The position numbers were made by a program, and so were the translations under genes. The notes under the pieces are model-generated. The model was not told the origin of the DNA. It saw nothing but the letters and a program-made list of their open reading frames with translations, and ran no database searches. Shown here piece by piece: positions 46,903-55,415 of a stretch of DNA of 64,000 nucleotides. The stretch spans positions 682,001 to 746,000 of the forward strand of contig JABFGK010000002.1 in the NCBI GenBank assembly GCA_013112555.1, read 5' to 3'. Numbering within the stretch: position 1 is the first letter of the stretch; every line of letters starts with the position of its first letter. This stretch comes from Planctomycetota bacterium (lineage in GTDB: Bacteria > Planctomycetota > Phycisphaerae > Phycisphaerales > UBA5793).

Positions 46903-46950
46903 GTTAGCCCCGGCTCCGCCGGGGGGAGTGATGCACCCCACGCATCATGA
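46903..46950. repeat. Family D repeat
   Basis: A CCCCGGC/GCCGGGG hairpin followed by a diverged GTGATGC.../GCATCAT hairpin, in the 226-base gap after rnr. Confidence 0.7.
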
Positions 46951-47074
46951 CTCTTCGTACAATGGCCCTGCCCGTGAGCCACGAGGCGAGTCGATGCAAA
47001 GCCGGACGTGCCATCCTCGACATATCCGGGTATCCGCCAACGGCAGATGATGTGCCCCCACGGGAGGATTGAAC

Positions 47075-48331
47075 ATGAGCACAGCGTGCAGGCGATTCGC
47101 ATTGAACACGGTGTCCGCCGCCATCGTCGCCTTGGCATGCCTGTCCATTTCATGCGACCGCGCGCCCGCGCAGGAACCACATCCCCCTGCAACAGAACCG
47201 CTTCCCGATATCACCATTCTCACCACCTCCTTCACCAACGGGCCCGCCTCAACACTCTCTGCCACCATCTACCTCCCTGCTGCTGATGCCGAAGCAGTGG
47301 CCGGCATCGTCATCCTCGGCGGGTCCGAACGCGGCCCACAAACCGATATGAAACGCCGCCTGGCCGCACACTTTGCACAAAACAACATCGCGGCCCTCAT
47401 CTATGACTCACCCGGGACCGGCACCTCCACCGGCAACACGCTGATGCAAACCCGAGAGGATCGGGCCATCGAAGCACTCGCCGCCGTGATCTGTCTGCGC
47501 AAACAAAAGCAGGTCCCAGCCGACCGCGTCGGCCTCATGGGAATCAGCGAGGGAGCACTCGTTACCATCCTGGCTGCCGGTGCCGATCTGAATACTGACG
47601 TCCCACGCCCAGCATTCATTATCCCGGTCTCCGCCTCCACCGGCGTCCCGATGCTCGAATGTGCCCGCTACCGCATCGAGACCAAGGGCCTCGCACGTGG
47701 CTTGGACACCAACGCGATCCAGAAAGCACTGCTCCTGGAGGAACTCCTCTTTGCGCTCTTGGCCGGCAACGATGCATTCGACTGGCCCCTCATCATCCAG
47801 AAGGCCAACCAATGGCCGAACGAGAATTGGGTGCAGATGGCCGAGTTGGTACAGCAAATCTGGTCCCGCTCCGACCTCGACCTGACGGCACAAGCCTGGG
47901 ATGACATCAAGCAGGAGCTCAGTATCTGGCGAACCGAATCCTGGTTTGATCTCGTCGTCGTTGACGTCGACCGCTTCGATCGTCTGATGACTATTCCAAC
48001 CGGGCAGATGATCGTACTCCTCTTTCAAGGGCCGCTGTCCGGTTATCGCACAACACTCAAAGTCGCGCAGGAGTCCGATGCCATTGCACGCATCACCTGC
48101 CCGATCCTGGCCGTCTGGGGCGAAAACGATGAGTTCCTCCCGCCCCGCCGCAGCGAGTCCTTCTTCCGAGCGCGCCTGGCAGAAACCGGCCACGCCGAGG
48201 CAACATATTACATCATCCCGAACGCCAGCCACACATTAACAACCAAAGACGGCGGCGATGAGTTCGTCAACAACTACCCGGACCTCTTGTCCGACTGGAT
48301 CCTTCAATACTCGCACCAGAAAGCCCCGTGA
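47075..48331 (+). CDS. Secreted alpha/beta hydrolase
   Basis: A 418-residue exported protein. The signal peptide ends around 'LSISCDRAPAQ', where a cysteine could be lipidated, though the lipobox is poor. 'VAGIVILGGSERGPQTD' is the oxyanion region, 'YDSPGTGTSTG' follows, and the nucleophile elbow is 'VGLMGISEGALVTIL' (GxSxG). 'CPILAVWGENDEFLPP' carries the acid and 'IPNASHTL' the catalytic His. It resembles acyl-CoA thioester hydrolase/dienelactone hydrolase-like enzymes of unknown substrate. The ATG at 47075 has GGGAGG seven bases upstream. Confidence 0.83.
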   Translation: MSTACRRFALNTVSAAIVALACLSISCDRAPAQEPHPPATEPLPDITILTTSFTNGPASTLSATIYLPAADAEAVAGIVILGGSERGPQTDMKRRLAAHFAQNNIAALIYDSPGTGTSTGNTLMQTREDRAIEALAAVICLRKQKQVPADRVGLMGISEGALVTILAAGADLNTDVPRPAFIIPVSASTGVPMLECARYRIETKGLARGLDTNAIQKALLLEELLFALLAGNDAFDWPLIIQKANQWPNENWVQMAELVQQIWSRSDLDLTAQAWDDIKQELSIWRTESWFDLVVVDVDRFDRLMTIPTGQMIVLLFQGPLSGYRTTLKVAQESDAIARITCPILAVWGENDEFLPPRRSESFFRARLAETGHAEATYYIIPNASHTLTTKDGGDEFVNNYPDLLSDWILQYSHQKAP

Positions 48332-48356
48332 TATGCCGCTTCGGCCTATCGCGGGG
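48324..48356 (+). terminator. Hairpin after the hydrolase gene
   Basis: CCCCGTGATA (48324-48333) pairs with TATCGCGGGG (48347-48356) with one G-T pair, overlapping the stop codon region. No T-run follows, so termination is uncertain. The stem resembles the terminator at 43463-43496. Confidence 0.45.
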
Positions 48357-48417
48357 TAATACCGACAGCGGGATGGACGCAATCACATAAGACGATTTGA
48401 ATGAAAGCAGGTGGGAA

Positions 48418-49491
48418 ATGATAGAACGTACGAATAATCCGACGGCACTCCTGGCAGCCGCCCTCGCAACTGTCGGGCTCTGCGCATCACCCGCGTCCGC
48501 CGGCGACCTCTATGCCGCTGACGTCTCAACCAACGCCCTCTGGATCGTCGATCGTGACACGGCCGATTGCACCATCGTCGGCGGTTTCAACTCACTCATC
48601 CAGGGACTCGCCTATGACGCCAACCATGACATCATGTACGGCATCTCTGCCAGTTTCGATTGCATTTTCACCATCAACCGCACCACCGGACGCGCCACCT
48701 CCATCGGCGGGACCGGGGCACTCGGCTACGACAACGCCAACGGGCTGGCCTACGACCCGAACCACGACATCCTCTACGCCACCGACAACAACACGAACAC
48801 GCTCATGTGGGTCGACACGACGACCGGAGTCGGCCATGCCATCGGCACCATCGGCGGCGGCTTCCGTGAAATCGAAGGGCTCGGCTACGACCCGTATACC
48901 GATACGCTCTTCGGCCTGACCGATCTCGATCAGTGCATCGTCAGCATCGATGTTAACACAGCCGACGCGGTGGCCGTCTCCGGTGATATTGGTGATTATG
49001 TCTGGCGCGGCCTGACATTCGATACCGAACGCCGCGGACTCTGGGCCACCCAGGTCGATCCCTATGGCAATCCGGACCCGCGCGGGCTGTGGTTTTTTGA
49101 TCCTGCAACCGGCATCATTGAAATGGTCGGAGAAACTGATGAACTCGGATCGCCACAGGGCCTCACCTTTGTCGGCAGCGGCGGCAGTGGGTTCGCGGTC
49201 GCCGTAGATGGGAACTGCCCCGGCGATATCCGGATCACCGCAGGCGGCGCCGAGCCCGGCGATCGCATTGCCGTCATCTACGGACTCAACGCCGGCCAGA
49301 CGCACGAAGTCCCCGGCTGCCCCGGCCTGTATGCCGACATTGCCAAGCCCAACATTGCCGACGTTGGCACAGCCGACGCGCAGGGTGAATTCGTCGTGAC
49401 CGGACGCGCCCCTGCCAAAGCCTGCGGCCGATTGCTGATCCAGGCCATCAACCTCACCGCCTGCGAGGCGAGCAACGTCGTCAACCTGTGA
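48418..49491 (+). CDS. Secreted beta-propeller-like protein with shared C-terminal module
   Basis: A 357-residue protein. The signal peptide ends at 'ASPASAG|DLYAAD'. Repeats of ~40-45 residues follow, with 'GLAYDxNHDIxY' in several copies ('IQGLAYDANHDIMYGIS', 'ANGLAYDPNHDILYATD', 'IEGLGYDPYTDTLFGL'), as in NHL/DUF4394-type propellers. The last ~95 residues are a diverged copy of the shared module ('IAVIYGLNAGQTHEV', 'GRLLIQAINLTACEASNVV'), with extra cysteines like the copy in the subtilase at 57071. The ATG at 48418 follows AGGTGGG. Function unknown; probably an extracellular or surface protein. Confidence 0.75.
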   Translation: MIERTNNPTALLAAALATVGLCASPASAGDLYAADVSTNALWIVDRDTADCTIVGGFNSLIQGLAYDANHDIMYGISASFDCIFTINRTTGRATSIGGTGALGYDNANGLAYDPNHDILYATDNNTNTLMWVDTTTGVGHAIGTIGGGFREIEGLGYDPYTDTLFGLTDLDQCIVSIDVNTADAVAVSGDIGDYVWRGLTFDTERRGLWATQVDPYGNPDPRGLWFFDPATGIIEMVGETDELGSPQGLTFVGSGGSGFAVAVDGNCPGDIRITAGGAEPGDRIAVIYGLNAGQTHEVPGCPGLYADIAKPNIADVGTADAQGEFVVTGRAPAKACGRLLIQAINLTACEASNVVNL

Positions 49492-49531
49492 CCATCGCCG
49501 CACCCCCCTCACCCTCCGTCATTCCCCACTC

Positions 49532-49629
49532 CCGTTAGCCCCCGACTCTGCCGGGGGGATGATGCGCAAGCATCATGCGATGAGATCCCAACCCGATACC
49601 CCGCAGCGCCAATCTCCCGATTGGCGCTC
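49532..49629. repeat. Repeats D and E
   Basis: Family D (49532-49580) followed by family E (49605-49629), preceded by a half family A copy at about 49517. The remaining 110 bases to the HtrA start are unique. Confidence 0.8.
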
Positions 49630-49738
49630 TTGCCCCCCTCCCCAACCTGCCACTTTTCTCCCGCATATGATTGCTCCGTCAGGATGTCCCTCCCCCCGAG
49701 TTCCTTGTGCGGCCCCCTCGCCGGAGGAGCCCCCCGAC

Positions 49739-50932
49739 ATGCAAAACGCATCGCCACACCGCCGAGCCAACAGAACCACCCAGCGCCCGCCCACCACCGG
49801 ACAGGCACAGAACCTCGGCCTCCTCATTGCCGTCGCCCTCCTGATCGCAGCCGTCTCGTTCTCCACCATCAGGCTCTGGCCCTATCTCTGGTCCGCCCCA
49901 TCAGCCCTCCCACGGGCCATCACCCCGCGCGGGAACCTGACCGACACCGAAACCACCACCATCAACATCTTCGATGCTGCCTCGCCAGCCGTCGTCTATG
50001 TCACAAACTCCTCTTATGTCCAGAACTGGCGCACCGCGGAAGTCATGCTCCAGAAACGTGACTCCGGCTCCGGCTTCATCTGGGATGACCAGGGGCACAT
50101 CGTCACCAACTACCACGTCGTTGAAGGCACCCAGCAGCACGTCGTCACACTCGCCGACGGCAGCAGCTGGGATGCACTCGTGGTCGGGGCCTCGAAGCGA
50201 CATGACCTGGCCGTCCTGCGCATCAGCGCCCCGATCGGCAAACTCATCCCCATCCCGATCGGTCAATCGTCTGATCTCAGAGTCGGCCAGTCCGTCTTTG
50301 CCATCGGCAATCCCTTCGGGCTCGACCAGACACTCACCACCGGCGTCATCAGTGCACTGCACCGGGATATCCAGCAGGAAGAAGGCGTCATCCTCCGCGA
50401 CATGATCCAGACCGACGCGGCCATCAATCCCGGCAACTCCGGCGGCCCGTTGCTCGACTCGGCCGGCCGACTCGTGGGAGTCAACGCAGCCATCTACAGC
50501 CCGAACTACACGCCCTCCAACGTCGGGATCGGATTTGCCGTCCCGGTCGATATCGTCAACGAAGTCGTCCCGCAACTTATTAACCACGGCCGGGAAGTCC
50601 GACCCTGGATGGGCGTCGTCCTCATCCCGACTACAGCAATCCCAGCCCTGAGCGATAACGGCATCACCGGCCTGCTCGTCCGAGAGGTCTACCGCAACTC
50701 GCCCGCAGACAAGGCGGGAATCAGCGGCACCTACATCCAGCGCGGCCGACTCGTGCTCGGCGATATCGTGATGAGCATCGACGGCACACCCGTCCCCGAT
50801 ACCGACACCTTCCGCACCATTATGCAGGACTACACCGGCGGCCAGACCGTCACCCTCCATATCAAGCGCGGGACCGAAGAACTCGATGTCCCCGTCACAC
50901 TCGAACTCGTCGCCGTTGAGAATGATAACTGA
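49739..50932 (+). CDS. HtrA/Deg-type serine protease, membrane-anchored
   Basis: A 397-residue S1C protease for periplasmic protein quality control. One N-terminal transmembrane helix ('NLGLLIAVALLIAAVSFSTI') anchors it. The catalytic triad is His126 ('TNYHVVEG'), Asp156 ('KRHDLAVLRI') and Ser234 ('INPGNSGGPLLD'). One PDZ domain follows ('TGLLVREVYRNSPADKAGI', 'GDIVMSIDGTPV'), with an eight-residue insertion (GTYIQRGR) in the PDZ. The ATG at 49739 has GGAGGAG upstream. The open frame upstream of it only translates repeats D and E. Confidence 0.92.
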   Translation: MQNASPHRRANRTTQRPPTTGQAQNLGLLIAVALLIAAVSFSTIRLWPYLWSAPSALPRAITPRGNLTDTETTTINIFDAASPAVVYVTNSSYVQNWRTAEVMLQKRDSGSGFIWDDQGHIVTNYHVVEGTQQHVVTLADGSSWDALVVGASKRHDLAVLRISAPIGKLIPIPIGQSSDLRVGQSVFAIGNPFGLDQTLTTGVISALHRDIQQEEGVILRDMIQTDAAINPGNSGGPLLDSAGRLVGVNAAIYSPNYTPSNVGIGFAVPVDIVNEVVPQLINHGREVRPWMGVVLIPTTAIPALSDNGITGLLVREVYRNSPADKAGISGTYIQRGRLVLGDIVMSIDGTPVPDTDTFRTIMQDYTGGQTVTLHIKRGTEELDVPVTLELVAVENDN

Positions 50933-51343
50933 TCCGCATCACCGGCAACCACCCAGCCCCTCCCCCTTCTTTCATCACTCCGAGCAAGCCGGCTGAGGCC
51001 CGATCGACCCAAGCCCACGGATTCCAATCCGTGGGGTCTCTGCTCCTCTCCTCCCACCACAGCACACAGAAAAAACAAACAGCACCAATGACAAGTCCGG
51101 GTACAAGCCGGTTGAGGCGATCGAGCCCTGTGAAATCGGCTCGGCCGGATCGACCCCCACAACCAACCAACCAGCCCCCCACTGCCATCTCCACAGAACA
51201 AAACCGCCTGCCTCCTCGGCGCCAGCCCGCCCACCTGGTCCTGACTACTATCACCGCCGGCCCACGCCGCAGGTGATCATCGGCCCGTACCGGTTCGTCG
51301 GCCCGCCTGCGCTCTGCGTCGAGATCGGCTCAAGGTGTCTCGC
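50933..51343. repeat. Intergenic region with repeats F and G
   Basis: A G-like fragment (AGCAAGCCGGCTGAGGC, about 50983-50999), family F (51012-51040) and family G (51103-51150). After F comes CACAGAAAAAACAAACAGC (about 51063-51081), which recurs after the F copy at 54166, so that flank belongs to the repeat. 51151-51343 is unique and likely holds the promoter of the ligase pair. No gene is supported. Confidence 0.75.
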
Positions 51344-52831
51344 ATGAGAGCCATCATCGTGTGCAATAACCCGCAGACCCTCGGCATTGATCTGCCCGGG
51401 GTTCAGGTCGTGTCTGCACGCGACTACCTGGCCGACCCGGCCTTCAGCGCCGCACCCGGTGCCAAGGTCTTCAACCTCTGCAAGTCCTATCGATACCAGA
51501 CCGCCGGCTACTACGTGTCTCTACTGGCCATGGCGCGCGGGCACCGCCCGTTGCCGGCCGTCTCCACCATCCAGGACCTCCGCCTGCAATCCGTCATCCG
51601 CGTCGCTTCACAGGATCTCGATCGACTCATCCATCGGGCCCTGAAGCCACTGAGGTCAGACGACTTCTCCCTCAGTATCTACTTCGGGCGAAACCTCGCC
51701 GCCCGCTACGACGACCTCACCCTCGCACTCTTTAATCAATTCCCTGCCCCGTTCCTTCGCGCCAGGTTTCAACGGACACCGGGCCGGGACTGGTCCCTCC
51801 ACAGCCTGCGCATCATCGGTGCGAGCGACGTCCCCGAACCGCATCGGCCCTTCATGATCGAGCAGGCACGACGATACTTCGATCGCTCCCCACGACGCCG
51901 GCCACGCAAGCACCTCCCACACGACCTCGCGATCCTGCACGAACCGGGAAGCCACACCTGCCCGTCCAACCCGCGAGCCATCGACCGCTTCGTTAAGTCA
52001 GCCGAGTCACACGGATTCAGGACCGAAATCATCACTCAGGATGACTACGGCCGCGTCAGCGAGTTCGACGCGCTCTTCATCCGTGCCACGACTGCCGTCA
52101 ATCATTACACATTCAAATTCGCCCGCCGGGCTTCTGCCGAAGGCCTCGTGGTCATTGATGACCCCGATTCCATCCTGAAATGCGGCAACAAGGTGTATCT
52201 GAACGAACTCCTGCAGCGGCACCGCCTCCGAACCCCAAAGACGATCGTCATTGCGCGCGATACCGCCCACCAGATCGTCAAGCAGATCGGGTTCCCGTGC
52301 GTCGTGAAGCAGCCTGATGGGTCTTTCTCGACCGGGGTCAGCAAACTTGAAAATGAACAGCACATGAACGAGTGCCTGCCGGCCCTCTTCGAGGGATCCG
52401 AACTCCTGCTCATTCAGGAATTCGTCCCGACTGCCTTCGACTGGCGCATCGGGGTCCTCAACGGCAAACCGATGTACGCCTGCCGCTATCACATGGCCCG
52501 TAAACACTGGCAGATCGTAAAACGAGACGGGCACCGCACCGAAGAAGGAAACGTTGACACACTTGCCGTCGAGGATGCCCCAACGGCTGTCGTGCGCCTC
52601 GGCGTCCGGGCTGCCTCCCTCATCGGCAACGGGCTGTATGGCGTGGATATCAAGGAACTCAAGCGCAAGCCCGCGGTAATCGAAATCAACGACAATCCGA
52701 ATGTCGACGCCGGCTATGAAGACAAGGTGCTGGGGCAGGCACTCTACGATCGCATCATGGCTGCCATGCTCGAACGGGTTGAACAAGCCCGCACACGAAC
52801 CGGCTTGACACCCGGGAACGGGAACGCATAA
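51344..52831 (+). CDS. RimK-type ATP-grasp ligase with RLAN N-terminal domain
   Basis: A 495-residue protein. Residues ~1-190 match the RimK-like ATP-grasp N-terminal (RLAN) type: 'GAKVFNLCKSYRYQTAGYY', 'LLAMARGHRPLPAVSTIQD'. The C-terminal half is a RimK-type ATP-grasp: 'LNELLQRHRLRTPKTIV', 'GFPCVVKQPDGSFSTGV', 'LLIQEFVPTAFDWRIGVL' and metal ligands in 'AVIEINDNPNVDAG'. Such enzymes join a carboxylate to an amine using ATP, often adding glutamate. The next gene begins four bases after the stop and encodes a second amide-bond-forming enzyme, so the two probably build one small peptide or modify one target. The ATG at 51344 has AAGGTG seven bases upstream. Confidence 0.87.
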   Translation: MRAIIVCNNPQTLGIDLPGVQVVSARDYLADPAFSAAPGAKVFNLCKSYRYQTAGYYVSLLAMARGHRPLPAVSTIQDLRLQSVIRVASQDLDRLIHRALKPLRSDDFSLSIYFGRNLAARYDDLTLALFNQFPAPFLRARFQRTPGRDWSLHSLRIIGASDVPEPHRPFMIEQARRYFDRSPRRRPRKHLPHDLAILHEPGSHTCPSNPRAIDRFVKSAESHGFRTEIITQDDYGRVSEFDALFIRATTAVNHYTFKFARRASAEGLVVIDDPDSILKCGNKVYLNELLQRHRLRTPKTIVIARDTAHQIVKQIGFPCVVKQPDGSFSTGVSKLENEQHMNECLPALFEGSELLLIQEFVPTAFDWRIGVLNGKPMYACRYHMARKHWQIVKRDGHRTEEGNVDTLAVEDAPTAVVRLGVRAASLIGNGLYGVDIKELKRKPAVIEINDNPNVDAGYEDKVLGQALYDRIMAAMLERVEQARTRTGLTPGNGNA

Positions 52832-52835
52832 CAAC

Positions 52836-54119
52836 ATGCCCCCAGTCCCCGAGCCATCCTCAGACGACACCTACCCGCTGGCGCTCGGGACGGCGGTCGG
52901 GGTCGAACTCGAGTACATGATCGTCGACGCCGACACGCTCAATGTCTGCCCGATCGCCGACGAACTGATCAAAGCGATCGCCGGCACCTACCAGTCCGAG
53001 GCGGAACCCGATGGTCCACACGGCACCATCAGCTGGTCGAATGAGCTGGCCCTGCACGTCATCGAACTGAAGACAACGCGACCGGTCCCGTCAGTCACGT
53101 CACTGGCTCACGAGTTTCATCGACACCTCCGTCTCATGAGCGACATCCTGCGCGCCTTCAACGCCCGCCTGATGCCCGCAGCGATGCACCCGTGGATGAA
53201 CCCCGATACTGATTTGACGCTTTGGCCACATGACTACAGCCCCGTCTACCACGCCTATGACCGGATCTTTTCCTGCCGGGGCCACGGCTGGGCCAACCTC
53301 CAGAGCACCCATGTCAATCTCCCGTTCAGCAACGATGATGAGTTCGGGCGCCTCCATGCAGCCATCCGACTCGTCCTCCCGATACTCCCGGCACTCACGG
53401 CCTCATCCCCCATCGCAGACGGGGCCCCCACCGGCTTCGCCGATACACGCATCCAAGCGTACCGTCAGAACGCTGATCGCATCCCGTCGATCGTCGGCCG
53501 AATCATCCCCGAGCAAGCCTTTACGCGCGCCGACTATGAACGGGACATCCTCAACCCAATGTACCGCGACATCGCCCCACAGGATCCCGATCGAATCCTC
53601 CAATACGAATGGCTCAATTCACGCGGCTGCATCGCCCGCTTCGATCGCGGGTCAATTGAAATCCGACTCATCGATATACAAGAATGCCCGGCAGCCGACA
53701 TCGCCGTCGTCGACCTGCTCATGCTTCTTGTTCATAGCCTGACCAACGCAACCCCTGCCGAACAGGCGGCACAACGTGCCTGCCATACCGACTCGCTGGC
53801 CGAGACGCTGCTCAACTGCGCGCGCCATGGTGAGCAGACAGTCATCACAGATCGGGAGTACCTCAAAGCCATCCGGTACTCGACCAATGAAGCCTGTGCC
53901 CCAACCGCCGGCGAGGTCTGGCAATACATCATCAATCGTCTCGTTGAGCCGAGCAATCCCAATCGCTGCATGCTTGATACCATTCTTGAACATGGCCCCC
54001 TCTCACGACGCATTCTGAAATCACTTGACAACACGCCTGAGCCAACTCACGCGCAACTCGCAGCCGTGTATCGGATCCTCTGTCACTGCCTCGATACCAA
54101 TCAGCAGTTCACTCCCTGA
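52836..54119 (+). CDS. GCS2-family carboxylate-amine ligase (glutamate-cysteine ligase-like)
   Basis: A 427-residue protein of the YbdK/EgtA-like GCS2 group. 'AVGVELEYMIVDADTL' opens the fold, 'WSNELALHVIELKT' gives metal-binding glutamates, 'LQSTHVNLPFSNDDEF' is the typical T-H-V-x-L region, and 'CIARFDRGSIEIRLIDIQE' carries further acidic and Arg residues. The family forms gamma-glutamyl-type amide bonds, but its amine substrate varies. It is coupled to the RLAN/RimK gene (four-base gap) and followed by a strong terminator, so the pair is a two-gene operon. No glutathione synthetase or known glutathione gene is nearby; calling it gshA would be unsafe. Confidence 0.83.
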   Translation: MPPVPEPSSDDTYPLALGTAVGVELEYMIVDADTLNVCPIADELIKAIAGTYQSEAEPDGPHGTISWSNELALHVIELKTTRPVPSVTSLAHEFHRHLRLMSDILRAFNARLMPAAMHPWMNPDTDLTLWPHDYSPVYHAYDRIFSCRGHGWANLQSTHVNLPFSNDDEFGRLHAAIRLVLPILPALTASSPIADGAPTGFADTRIQAYRQNADRIPSIVGRIIPEQAFTRADYERDILNPMYRDIAPQDPDRILQYEWLNSRGCIARFDRGSIEIRLIDIQECPAADIAVVDLLMLLVHSLTNATPAEQAAQRACHTDSLAETLLNCARHGEQTVITDREYLKAIRYSTNEACAPTAGEVWQYIINRLVEPSNPNRCMLDTILEHGPLSRRILKSLDNTPEPTHAQLAAVYRILCHCLDTNQQFTP

Positions 54120-54165
54120 TTCCCACGAGCCGCACGCTTCCGCACAACATGAACCACATCCGACC

Positions 54166-54200
54166 CAAGCCCACGGATTCCGAGGGGGAGGTCCGTGGGG
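54166..54200. repeat. Family F repeat with enlarged loop
   Basis: CCCACGGA and TCCGTGGGG pair around a loop enlarged to about 14 bases (TTCCGAGGGGGAGG). The CACAGAAAAAACAAACAGC flank seen after the copy at 51012 is also present (54229-54247). Confidence 0.65.
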
Positions 54201-54244
54201 TCTCTTCGCCTCTCCTCCCCCCACACCACACAGAAAAAACAAAC

Positions 54245-54291
54245 AGCCCCGATGATCCACCGGGAGGGGGCGTCCCTGTGGCATCGGGGCT
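54245..54291. terminator. Bidirectional terminator-like hairpin
   Basis: AGCCCCGATG (54245-54254) and CATCGGGGCT (54282-54291) form a ten-base perfect stem. An A-rich run precedes it and GCTTCGTTT follows, so it can stop transcripts from both convergent genes. Confidence 0.7.
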
Positions 54292-54375
54292 GCTTCGTTT
54301 CACCTCATCTGAGGAAGAAGAAGATCTCCATTCCAGACAACACGGTCACCCGACGGGCGCCGTGCGTCATACGTA

Positions 54376-55347
54376 TCACTGAACGCGTGTTGCAACCACG
54401 TTCGTCGTGTTCTCAAACTGGGCGGCCTGCAGCCAGACGTTCCGTCCCGATGCTGCCTTCGGAACCGGCAGCACCCAGGTGCATGCACCCGTGCCGTCCG
54501 TTGTCAGCACATCACCGGCCTGCGTCGGCCTGTTCAGATCGACCGTCACGTTCAGGAACGGCACATACGTGCTCCCCATCCCGCTCAGGCTGTATGCAAG
54601 ATACGTCTTGGCGTCCGGGGTGGCGCCTGTCACAATGAACGACCCATCACGACCGGCAACCAGCGGGTCCGGATCAATCGCCAGCGTCGCCCCGCCACCA
54701 CCGATGTAATCAAGAGTCAGATCATCAATGATCGCACGCGGCATCGAATACTCATCGCCATAGGTCGCATAGAAGTGCAACTGATCAAACTCAACGCCCG
54801 CAATCGACAGGGTCGCCGTCGCGCCGTTGTCACGGCCGCCGAGATCGCTGATCACGAACCCGTCCGAACCGACAACCGTCCCCTTGGACAAGGCGTCCAG
54901 ATGAAATTCAATCCCGCCCCACGGCCCGTTTTCGTAATACCCGAGGTCCATCGTGACCGACGTCGCGAGCCGATCAAGATCCATCGTCACCGTCGAACAC
55001 CGGCCGAGACTCAGGTTGTCACCGTTAATATAAGCCGTCCCCCAGGTCATGCACTTGTCGGCACTGCCCCAGCCCGGGAAGTCATTATACCAGTAGGTCG
55101 CATCCTCGATAATGCACTCATCAAACGGCTGCGGGTCGAATGTCTCGCCGCTCGGGAACACGCCGGATACGTTGTTCAAATCATGATACGTGATTCCCTG
55201 ATGTGAATACGGAATCCCATAGAATCCCTCTGCCAGGTCCTCGAAGTCGTCCACGACGATCTCGCCCCACGCACCGGAAGCGCCAAGCGCGGCCACTGTC
55301 AAACAGGCCAGAACAGTCTGGGTCTTCTTTTTCATCACTGCGTTCAT
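54376..55347 (-). CDS. Secreted protein of unknown function with shared C-terminal module
   Basis: A 323-residue protein. The signal peptide is 'LACLTVAALGASGAWG' and mature 'EIVVDDFEDLAEGFYG' begins a jelly-roll-like domain. That domain is rich in Asp, Gly and aromatic residues ('SVTMDLGYYENGPWGGIEF', 'DQLHFYATYGDEYSMPRA'), resembling carbohydrate-binding or PEP-CTERM-type secreted proteins but without a sorting tail. The last ~100 residues are the shared module and are close to those of the protein at 19038 ('KTYLAYSLSGMGSTYV', 'GRNVWLQAAQFE'). AGGAG precedes the ATG at 55347 by nine bases. Function unknown. Confidence 0.77.
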   Translation of the reverse strand: MNAVMKKKTQTVLACLTVAALGASGAWGEIVVDDFEDLAEGFYGIPYSHQGITYHDLNNVSGVFPSGETFDPQPFDECIIEDATYWYNDFPGWGSADKCMTWGTAYINGDNLSLGRCSTVTMDLDRLATSVTMDLGYYENGPWGGIEFHLDALSKGTVVGSDGFVISDLGGRDNGATATLSIAGVEFDQLHFYATYGDEYSMPRAIIDDLTLDYIGGGGATLAIDPDPLVAGRDGSFIVTGATPDAKTYLAYSLSGMGSTYVPFLNVTVDLNRPTQAGDVLTTDGTGACTWVLPVPKAASGRNVWLQAAQFENTTNVVATRVQ

Positions 55348-55415
55348 CTTACATTTCTCCTGAATCTGTCAAAACAAAATACACATCGACCACCATCGAG
55401 AACGGCATCCCCTGC

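Noticed and set aside
52836..54119. Annotation as glutathione-synthesis gshA
   Set aside because: GCS2 proteins have varied substrates; the partner is an RLAN-RimK ligase, not a glutathione synthetase.
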